This document shows, in pieces, positions 1-4,344 of a stretch of DNA of 5,774 nucleotides (the stretch's first letter is position 1; every line of letters starts with the position of its first letter). This DNA comes from Clostridia bacterium (GTDB lineage: Bacteria > Bacillota > Clostridia > Oscillospirales > CAG-272), in NCBI GenBank assembly GCA_017397205.1, contig JAFQJX010000165.1:1-5774 (forward strand), read 5' to 3'. Below the pieces are notes generated by a model that made no database searches, had not been told where the DNA came from, and saw nothing but the letters and a program-made list of their open reading frames with translations. Made by a program: the position numbers and the translations under genes.

Positions 1-245
1 GCAATTCTTGCACCGAGGCGAAACGCGTTTACGAAAAATTCTCGTTCATATATATCCGTCAACTCAGAACAACATTCATCCATTTTTTCCAACATGCCTT
101 TTTGTTCATCTGTTAGGGTCAGATATAGGTTTTCGTGCTGGTTTGCAAAACATTTCATGAATTGTTTTGCTTCCTTGCTGACTTCATGGCGCTCATTGCC
201 TGGACAAACGTTGCCGTACCATAGTTCTTCCAATATTTTGCTCAT
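1..245 (-). CDS. DUF6809-like hypothetical protein, 3'-truncated by window edge
   Basis: Read on the minus strand from ATG at 245-243, the frame stays open for 81 codons to the window edge, so the C-terminus is missing. It begins MSKILEELWYGN and contains LTDEQKGMLEKMDECCSEL followed by EREFFVNAFRLGARI. This is the layout I recall for DUF6809, small helical proteins of unknown function common in Clostridia. The reading is mostly charged and helical, with no signal peptide or membrane segment; C-C at about residues 58-59 is visible. A good ribosome binding site (GGAGAGG, 257-251 on the minus strand) sits 5 nt before the ATG. It is divergent from an XRE regulator and has its own near-consensus promoter with palindromes around it, so it is probably repressed by that regulator. 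Reality of the gene is well supported; family assignment is from memory and function is unknown. Confidence 0.8.
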   Translation of the reverse strand, partial: MSKILEELWYGNVCPGNERHEVSKEAKQFMKCFANQHENLYLTLTDEQKGMLEKMDECCSELTDIYEREFFVNAFRLGARI

Positions 246-287
246 AATTTCCTCTCCTTTTATAAAAATCTTTTGTGATGTAAAATT

Positions 288-316
288 ATAATATCACAAT
301 TTGAGATAAAAGTCAA
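288..316 (-). promoter_or_regulatory. Sigma-A-type promoter of the DUF6809-like gene
   Basis: On the minus strand a -35 box TTGACT (316-311) is followed after exactly 17 nt by a -10 box TATTAT (293-288). Each is one base from consensus. Transcription should begin near 281, giving a leader of roughly 36 nt with a ribosome binding site before the ATG at 245. The -35 box lies between two palindromes (293-307 and 318-332), and the last base of the -10 overlaps the first one. Confidence 0.75.
293..307. promoter_or_regulatory. Putative XRE operator 1 (15-bp palindrome)
   Basis: ATCACAATTTGAGAT is a palindrome centred on base 300 with six of seven base pairs matching; only 296/304 fails. It matches operator 2 at 11 of 15 positions. 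It lies in the -35/-10 spacer of the leftward promoter and touches its -10, so a bound protein should block transcription of the DUF6809-like gene. Assignment to the adjacent XRE regulator is inferred from position and from the typical operator size of Cro/CI-like dimers. Confidence 0.5.
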
Positions 317-342
317 TATCTCAAAACGAGATGTGCTAAAAT
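313..342 (+). promoter_or_regulatory. Probable extended -10 promoter of the XRE regulator gene
   Basis: TGCTAAAAT at 334-342 is an extended -10 (TG, one base, then TAAAAT, one base from TATAAT). The -35 region at about 313-318 (TCAATA) is poor, so this would be a weak or extended -10-dependent promoter. The expected start near 349 leaves about 20 nt of leader, including the ribosome binding site TAAGGAG (357-363). Most of the spacer is covered by operator 2. Confidence 0.5.
318..332. promoter_or_regulatory. Putative XRE operator 2 (15-bp palindrome)
   Basis: ATCTCAAAACGAGAT is a palindrome centred on base 325: the outer five pairs match and the two innermost do not. Its centre is 25 bp from that of operator 1. 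It lies just upstream of the leftward -35 box (311-316) and directly upstream of the extended -10 of the regulator gene (334-342), a position suited to autoregulation. Confidence 0.5.
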
Positions 343-369
343 GTTTTTATTAAGAGTAAGGAGAAGGGC

Positions 370-564
370 ATGCGTATCAGAAATTTAAGAGAAGATAACA
401 ATTTAACGCAGGAGGATGTTGCGGCGTATTTAAATGTAAAGCAAAATACCTACTGTCAATATGAAAATGGGCAGCGACAGCTTCCGCTTGAATGCCTGAT
501 TGCCCTCGCGAAATTTTACAAAACATCAACCGATTATATCTTAGGACTTACAGATAAAAAATAG
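370..564 (+). CDS. XRE-family (Cro/CI-type) helix-turn-helix transcriptional regulator
   Basis: This 64-residue protein is almost only a DNA-binding domain. Residues 2-9 form the first helix, and the helix-turn-helix spans about 12-39: LTQEDVAAYLNV is the typical scaffold helix, and QNTYCQYENGQRQLP holds the recognition helix and the conserved Y-E-N-G turn. Residues 41-60 (ECLIALAKFYKTSTDYILGL) form the closing helices characteristic of HTH_3 proteins. There is no effector or dimerisation extension, so it should act as a cytosolic dimer, probably a repressor. The ATG at 370 follows TAAGGAG by 6 nt. It is divergent from the DUF6809-like gene and shares a 124-bp regulatory region with two palindromes, the likely binding sites. 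No terminator follows it, so some read-through into the LUD gene is possible. Hand counts give 73 G/C in 361-540, AT-richer than the genes downstream. Confidence 0.9.
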   Translation: MRIRNLREDNNLTQEDVAAYLNVKQNTYCQYENGQRQLPLECLIALAKFYKTSTDYILGLTDKK

Positions 565-596
565 CCCGACGGACAAGTTTGCTTTTTATAAAGCGC

Positions 597-624
597 TTGA
601 AAAGAGAATGAATGCTGTTATAGT
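597..624 (+). promoter_or_regulatory. Promoter of the LUD-domain gene
   Basis: TTGAAA (597-602) and TATAGT (619-624) are each one base from consensus and are 16 nt apart. A TG one base before the -10 (616-617) makes it an extended -10. Transcription should start near 631, leaving a leader of about 27 nt before the ATG at 658. Confidence 0.6.
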
Positions 625-640
625 TAGGTTGAACATCCTG

Positions 641-647
641 AAAGGGG
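641..647 (+). promoter_or_regulatory. Ribosome binding site that decides the LUD gene start
   Basis: AAAGGGG ends one base before an upstream ATG (649) and 10 nt before a second in-frame ATG (658). Only the second has workable spacing, so 658 is preferred; the longer reading would add three residues (MQT). Confidence 0.6.
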
Positions 648-657
648 CATGCAGACA

Positions 658-1263
658 ATGAATTTTGATACAGTACGGAAGAATTTAGAGGCGCTTGGAT
701 ATGCCGTTTCGTGTTTTCAGACGGCAGAGGAGGCGGTTGCATATTTAGACGGGCAGATTGACGGGGTCACGGTTGGAATCGGCGGCTCCATGACGGTGGA
801 GGAAATGGGGCTTTATTCCCGTCTTGCGTGTCACAATGACGTTTATTGGCATCAGCATCCGCCAAAGGGGAGCACGGGTCAGGAGATACGTGACGCGGCA
901 AGCGCCGCTGAGGTCTACATATCCTCTGTCAACGCCCTTGCAAAGACGGGGGAGATTGTCAACATTGACGGAATGTGCAATCGCGTCGCCTCCGTTTTGT
1001 ACGGACATGGGAGGGTGTATCTCGTTGTTGGAAAAAACAAGCTGGCAGAGGACTATGACAGCGCGGTGTGGCGCGCAAGGAACGTAGCCGCGCCGAAAAA
1101 TGCCAGGCGCCTGGGCAGGAACACCCCCTGCGCTCAAAAGGCAGACCGCTGCTACAACTGTAAAAGCCCAGAGCGCATTTGCCGCGCTCTCACCGTTTTG
1201 TGGTCAAAGCCCATGGCGTCCTCTTATGAGGTCATCTTAATTGACGAGGAGCTTGGATACTAA
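658..1263 (+). CDS. LUD-domain (LutC/YkgG, DUF162-type) protein, stand-alone
   Basis: This protein of 201 residues is essentially one LUD domain, the fold of LutC in lactate utilisation, related to the NagB/RpiA/CoA-transferase superfamily. Recognisable pieces are VTVGIGGSMTVEEMGL (37-52, glycine-rich loop), NALAKTGEIVNIDGMCNRV (92-110), VYLVVGKNKL (120-129) and RNVAAPKNARRL (141-152). A four-cysteine segment follows: C158, C165, C168, C175 in a C-x6-C-x2-C-x6-C pattern, possibly a metal or iron-sulfur site (inference). It is cytosolic, with no signal peptide. No lutA or lutB partner is adjacent; the gene has its own promoter and terminator and is a one-gene unit. Lactate oxidation is therefore not established, and many Clostridia carry similar solitary LUD proteins of unknown role. 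Family call is firm; substrate is unknown. Confidence 0.88.
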   Translation: MNFDTVRKNLEALGYAVSCFQTAEEAVAYLDGQIDGVTVGIGGSMTVEEMGLYSRLACHNDVYWHQHPPKGSTGQEIRDAASAAEVYISSVNALAKTGEIVNIDGMCNRVASVLYGHGRVYLVVGKNKLAEDYDSAVWRARNVAAPKNARRLGRNTPCAQKADRCYNCKSPERICRALTVLWSKPMASSYEVILIDEELGY

Positions 1264-1268
1264 GAGTC

Positions 1269-1300
1269 AGGCAGACAGAGTGCGCTCTGTCTGTCTTTTT
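1269..1300 (+). terminator. Intrinsic terminator after the LUD gene
   Basis: A 12-bp stem pairs 1269-1280 with 1285-1296, with one G-T wobble at 1271/1294 and a TGCG tetraloop, and runs straight into T1296-T1300. It begins 5 nt after the LUD stop codon. Strong stem plus T-run make this a confident Rho-independent terminator. Confidence 0.88.
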
Positions 1301-1317
1301 CCGTCTTGCGGAAAAAG
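1295..1317 (+). repeat. Second inverted repeat overlapping the terminator T-run
   Basis: CTTTTTCCG (1295-1303) is perfectly complementary to CGGAAAAAG (1309-1317) around a 5-nt loop. Its left arm contains the terminator's T-run, so in RNA it could only form in transcripts that pass the terminator. Whether it has any function is unknown. Confidence 0.6.
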
Positions 1318-1331
1318 TCACACGAAAGCCC

Positions 1332-1360
1332 TTGCGCACGGGCTGTATTTTATTTATAAT
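1332..1360 (+). promoter_or_regulatory. Promoter of the operon starting with the PDT-like gene
   Basis: A perfect -10 TATAAT (1355-1360) lies 17 nt after TTGCGC (1332-1337), which matches only the TTG half of the -35 consensus. Expected start is near 1367, about 30 nt before the TTG start at 1398. The -35 lies in a small inverted repeat, AGCCC (1327-1331) and GGGCT (1340-1344). Confidence 0.6.
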
Positions 1361-1383
1361 TATTATGTAATAGTATAAGTGTT

Positions 1384-1392
1384 GGGGAGGTG
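1384..1392 (+). promoter_or_regulatory. Strong ribosome binding site supporting a TTG start
   Basis: GGGGAGGTG (1384-1392) closely matches the anti-Shine-Dalgarno complement. The GGAGG core ends 7 nt before TTG at 1398. The first in-frame ATG is not until residue 18 and has no such site, so the TTG start is preferred. Confidence 0.7.
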
Positions 1393-1397
1393 ACGGT

Positions 1398-2300
1398 TTG
1401 GCATTTTCGCTCTCGGTACGGGATAAAATAACCCTTGACAATCTGCAGATGCAGGAGATGGAGCTTTCCTCTACCCTTGAGGCGCGCCTGTCTCACTTGT
1501 CTGATATGGCGCTCACTGCCGTTCTCTCCCTGCCGCCTGACACGCCTGTGCTTGATGCACTCCTCGCCGCCCGTAAAACGCTGTCGCTTCCCACGGGAAA
1601 GTACCGCCTGCACCGAGAGGTGCTTGATGCAAACAGGGCGCTCCTTGAGAGCATCACGGGACACCTTGCGCTCTCTGACGAGGCACTCTTTACCAAACAG
1701 CTTTGCAGGCACCTTGCCGCACGGGACAGGATGCCGACGCTTTCCGATTTTTTTCCTGCGGAAACGGGTGGCGGCCGCATTGCCTACGTTGGCAGCAGCT
1801 TTACCAACGACGCCTACAATCTGTTCAGCGAGAAGCTGGAAAGCCCCAGGGTGGTTTACTGCAAGGATTTTGAGGAGGCGTGCGGCGCCGTTACAGAGGG
1901 GGAGGCAGAGTATTGCATCTTGCCCTTCCGTGATGCGGCAGGCAGGCGCATACGCACCGCCGCTCAGCTGCTGGAGGTATATCACCTGACAGTCTGCGAT
2001 GCTGTGGCAATCTATGACGGCGAGGACGAGGGCAGGGAATATGCCCTTTGCGGAAAGACCCCTCTGCCGCTTTACGGCAGCTATACGCTATGGCTTTCTC
2101 TTGCACAGGCGGAGGCAGAAGCCGTTTTGAGAGGGGCGCCCTACATGGGGCTTGCCCTGCAGGAGGCACATATTCAGGGCGATGCCAACCTCTCTTTTAA
2201 CGGAGAGGGCGACCCCACACCTGTTTTACTCTGGTTATCCTTGTTTCATTCCCCTTATCGGGTGGAGGGACTTTATCATAATTCGGCAAAGGAGGTATGA
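1398..2300 (+). CDS. Prephenate dehydratase-like protein (degenerate, with ACT-like tail), TTG start
   Basis: I do not recognise this 300-residue protein as a named gene. Residues 127-222 resemble prephenate dehydratase: RIAYVGSSFTNDAYNLF (127-143) corresponds to the opening strand and helix, KDFEEACGAVTEGEAEYCILPF (156-177) to the F-x-x-V-x-x-G-x-A-x-Y-x-V-x-P-I-E-N stretch, and LLEVYHLTVCDAVAIY (191-206) to the following helix and strand. Two expected catalytic features are absent: the E-N after the P is replaced by R-D (178-179), and where Thr-Arg-Phe should be I read GREYALCGK (212-220). Residues 228-293 look ACT-like, ending YRVEGLYHN, comparable to the V-K-V-L-G-S-Y-P end of PheA ACT domains. 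Residues 1-125 are helical with a weak chorismate-mutase flavour. Likely cytosolic, and sensor or non-catalytic rather than enzyme (inference). It is first in an operon with TSCPD, pgcA and lepA. Gene real: high confidence; family: moderate. Confidence 0.6.
   Translation: MAFSLSVRDKITLDNLQMQEMELSSTLEARLSHLSDMALTAVLSLPPDTPVLDALLAARKTLSLPTGKYRLHREVLDANRALLESITGHLALSDEALFTKQLCRHLAARDRMPTLSDFFPAETGGGRIAYVGSSFTNDAYNLFSEKLESPRVVYCKDFEEACGAVTEGEAEYCILPFRDAAGRRIRTAAQLLEVYHLTVCDAVAIYDGEDEGREYALCGKTPLPLYGSYTLWLSLAQAEAEAVLRGAPYMGLALQEAHIQGDANLSFNGEGDPTPVLLWLSLFHSPYRVEGLYHNSAKEV
2289..2295 (+). promoter_or_regulatory. Ribosome binding site that decides the TSCPD gene start
   Basis: AAGGAGG (2289-2295) is one base before ATG 2297, which would overlap the upstream stop as ATGA, and 7 nt before in-frame ATG 2303. 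The spacing favours 2303, giving MYSYTYTTKG as N-terminus, which is also how I recall family members starting. Confidence 0.65.
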
Positions 2301-2302
2301 CG

Positions 2303-2563
2303 ATGTACAGTTACACCTATACGACAAAGGGAGTTTGCTCCCGCAGAATTTTTATTGAGCTGGATGACGACGGAGTCATTCAGAGCGTCCGCTTTGACGG
2401 CGGCTGCTCAGGGAATACGCAGGGCGTGGCTGCGCTGGTGCGCGGCATGACTGCGGAGGAGGCGATTGAGCGCCTCAGCGGAATCCGTTGCGGTCCGCGC
2501 GCAACCTCTTGCCCCGATCAACTTTCCCTTGCGCTGACCGAGGCGCTTGCAAAAATTAACTGA
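2303..2563 (+). CDS. TSCPD domain-containing protein (TIGR03905 type)
   Basis: This 86-residue protein is a single TSCPD domain, named for the motif seen here at T68-S69-C70-P71-D72 and continued by Q73-L74. Other family hallmarks are GVCSRRIFIEL (10-20), VRFDGGCSGN (29-38) and LVRGMTAEEAIERLSGIRCG (45-64). Four cysteines (C12, C35, C63, C70) are conserved-looking and may bind a metal (inference). The domain is also known as a C-terminal module of some B12-dependent ribonucleotide reductases, but small free-standing proteins like this have no assigned function that I know of. Starts at ATG 2303, 2 nt after the stop of the PDT-like gene, so the two are almost certainly translated from one mRNA. 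pgcA follows 26 nt later. Family call is firm, role unknown. Confidence 0.9.
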   Translation: MYSYTYTTKGVCSRRIFIELDDDGVIQSVRFDGGCSGNTQGVAALVRGMTAEEAIERLSGIRCGPRATSCPDQLSLALTEALAKIN

Positions 2564-2589
2564 ATGAAGAATGCTTTTAGGAGGCAGGT

Positions 2590-4323
2590 ATGATTAAATC
2601 TTATCGCGAGGAATACGAAAAATGGCTGAACTCCCCCGTTCTCACACAGGAGGAACGGGCTGAAATTGCCGCAATTGGCGAGGACGAGGACACCAAAAAG
2701 CTGCGGTTCGGACTGGAAATGAGCTTTGGCACCGCGGGCCTTCGCTCCACGATGGATATGGGTCCCGGCTGTATGAACGTCTACACCGTTGCACAGACCA
2801 CCCAGGCACTTGCAGAATTAATTCTTGGACAGGGGGGCGCCGCGCGCGGCGTTGCCATTGCCTGCGATAGCCGTAACAACGCACAGCGCTTTGCGGAAAC
2901 CGCCGCATCCGTGCTTGCGGCAAACGGCATCAAGGTTTATCTCTTTGACTCTCTGCGTCCTACCCCCGAGCTTTCCTTTGCGGTCATTGAACTGGGCTGT
3001 ATTGCAGGCATCAATATCACCGCGTCGCACAATCCCAAGGAATACAACGGCTATAAGGCATACTGGGAGGACGGGGCACAGCTCAATCCCGACCAGGCGG
3101 CGACTGTTGCCGCCGCGCGCGAGAAGATTGACGTGCTGACGGGTGCGAAGAAAATGCCCCTGGACGACGCCATCTCGGCAGGACTTGTTGAAATTCTGGA
3201 CGAGCGCTTTGACGAGCGGTATCTTCAGGCGGTTCTCGCAACGGTCATTCGCCCCGAGGTGATTCAGGGGGCGGCAGATACCCTCAAAATCGTTTATACC
3301 CCTCTGCACGGCGCGGGTCACCGCCTGGTGCCTGAGGTGCTCAGGCGCGCGGGCTTCCGCCATATTTATACCGTTGACGAGCAAATGAAAATTGACGGCA
3401 ATTTCCCCACCGTCAAAAAGCCCAACCCCGAATACCGCGACGTCTTTGCTCTCGGTATTCAAATTGCCAACGAGGTTGGCTCCGACCTGGTGGTGGCGAC
3501 CGACCCCGACTCCGACCGCGTCGGTGTCGTCGTGCGGAATGCCGAGGGAGAGTTTGACACCGTGACGGGCAACCAGATGGGCGCTCTGCTTCTTGATTAT
3601 ATCATTCGCGCACGCCGCGCGGCAGGCACCCTGACGGCAGACGACTATGCCGTCAAGAGCATCGTTTCCACGCCCCTCGCCGACAAGATTGCAAAGGTGC
3701 AGGGAGTCACCCTGTACAACGTCCTGACGGGATTTAAGTTTATCGGTGAGGTCATTTCGGGCTACGAGGCAAGAGGGCAGGCAGGGGACTACCTGCTTGG
3801 CTTTGAGGAATCCTACGGATACCTGACGGGCACCTATGCAAGAGATAAGGATGCCGTGGGTGCCACCCTTCTCATTTGCGAGATGACGGCGTATTACGCC
3901 GAGATGGGCAAAACCCTCTCTGATGCGCTTGCCGACCTGTATAACACCTACGGCGTGTACAGGGAGCATATGATTGACATTTATATGGAGGGGCTTGACG
4001 GAATCGCCCGTCGCCGCACCGTGATGGAGCAGCTTCGCAAGGCACCCCCCGCACAGCTGGGAGGCGCCTCTGTTGCGGAGGTAAGCGATTTCCTTGCAGG
4101 GGTCGCACGCGAGCTTGCTACGGGTAAGGAGACCCCCCTCACTCTGCCGAAGACGGATATGCTGATTTTCGCCCTTGAGGGCGGTGATAAGGTCATTATC
4201 CGTCCCTCCGGCACCGAGCCGAAAATCAAGATTTATTTCCATGCATCTGCCGCAACCTCCACCGAAGTGACGGCAAAGATTGACAGGTACGTTGCCGACG
4301 CCCGCCGTATGGCAGAGGTGTAA
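2590..4323 (+). CDS. pgcA: Alpha-D-phosphohexomutase (phosphoglucomutase/phosphomannomutase, PgcA type)
   Basis: This 577-residue protein is a complete four-domain phosphohexomutase, interconverting hexose 1- and 6-phosphates (glucose, possibly mannose) through a phosphoserine. FGTAGLRSTM (46-55) opens domain 1; TASHNP (144-149) carries the catalytic Ser146; DPDSDR (305-310) gives the Mg-binding Asp305, Asp307 and Asp309; GFEESYGYLTG (404-414) is the sugar-specificity loop; and RPSGTEPKIKIYF (538-550) is the phosphate-binding loop of domain 4. All key residues are present, and the length matches PgcA-like bacterial enzymes. Cytosolic; it would supply glucose-1-phosphate for UDP-glucose, glycolipid, cell-wall polymer or glycogen synthesis. 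The ATG at 2590 follows TAGGAGG by 5 nt. It lies 26 nt after the TSCPD gene and 21 nt before lepA, with no terminator on either side, so it is co-transcribed. The exact sugar preference cannot be read from sequence alone. Confidence 0.95.
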   Translation: MIKSYREEYEKWLNSPVLTQEERAEIAAIGEDEDTKKLRFGLEMSFGTAGLRSTMDMGPGCMNVYTVAQTTQALAELILGQGGAARGVAIACDSRNNAQRFAETAASVLAANGIKVYLFDSLRPTPELSFAVIELGCIAGINITASHNPKEYNGYKAYWEDGAQLNPDQAATVAAAREKIDVLTGAKKMPLDDAISAGLVEILDERFDERYLQAVLATVIRPEVIQGAADTLKIVYTPLHGAGHRLVPEVLRRAGFRHIYTVDEQMKIDGNFPTVKKPNPEYRDVFALGIQIANEVGSDLVVATDPDSDRVGVVVRNAEGEFDTVTGNQMGALLLDYIIRARRAAGTLTADDYAVKSIVSTPLADKIAKVQGVTLYNVLTGFKFIGEVISGYEARGQAGDYLLGFEESYGYLTGTYARDKDAVGATLLICEMTAYYAEMGKTLSDALADLYNTYGVYREHMIDIYMEGLDGIARRRTVMEQLRKAPPAQLGGASVAEVSDFLAGVARELATGKETPLTLPKTDMLIFALEGGDKVIIRPSGTEPKIKIYFHASAATSTEVTAKIDRYVADARRMAEV

Positions 4324-4331
4324 GCACTAAC

Positions 4332-4340
4332 GGAAGGAAC
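4332..4340 (+). promoter_or_regulatory. Ribosome binding site supporting the TTG start of lepA
   Basis: GGAAGGAAC (4332-4340) precedes TTG at 4345 with about 5-7 nt of spacing. The next in-frame ATG is codon 40, beyond the P-loop, so TTG is required for a working GTPase. Confidence 0.65.
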
Positions 4341-4344
4341 TACT

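Noticed and set aside
94..291. 65-codon plus-strand frame
   Set aside because: It is the complement of the DUF6809-like gene and its promoter; no ribosome binding site, and the minus-strand reading has a clear start, promoter and family resemblance.
246..369. Riboswitch or small RNA in the divergent intergenic region
   Set aside because: The leaders are only about 20 and 36 nt long, and the inverted repeats fit operator DNA positioned on promoter elements rather than a structured RNA.
581..594. GCTTT-TTAT-AAAGC hairpin as a terminator for the XRE gene
   Set aside because: Only five pairs, three of them A-T, and no T-run after it; it would not terminate efficiently.
745..1137. 130-codon minus-strand frame within the LUD gene
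   Set aside because: Shadow of a well-supported LUD domain.
1350..1985. 211-codon minus-strand and 184-codon plus-strand (1435-1989) frames
   Set aside because: Both overlap the PDT-like gene in other frames. Their translations are rich in Arg, Pro and Cys in a way typical of shadow frames, and only the 1398 frame has a strong ribosome binding site and promoter.
2818..4242. 474-codon open frame on the minus strand
   Set aside because: It is antisense to pgcA, which has every catalytic motif. The frame is open because of the codon bias of the GC-rich gene; its translation shows no recognisable domain.
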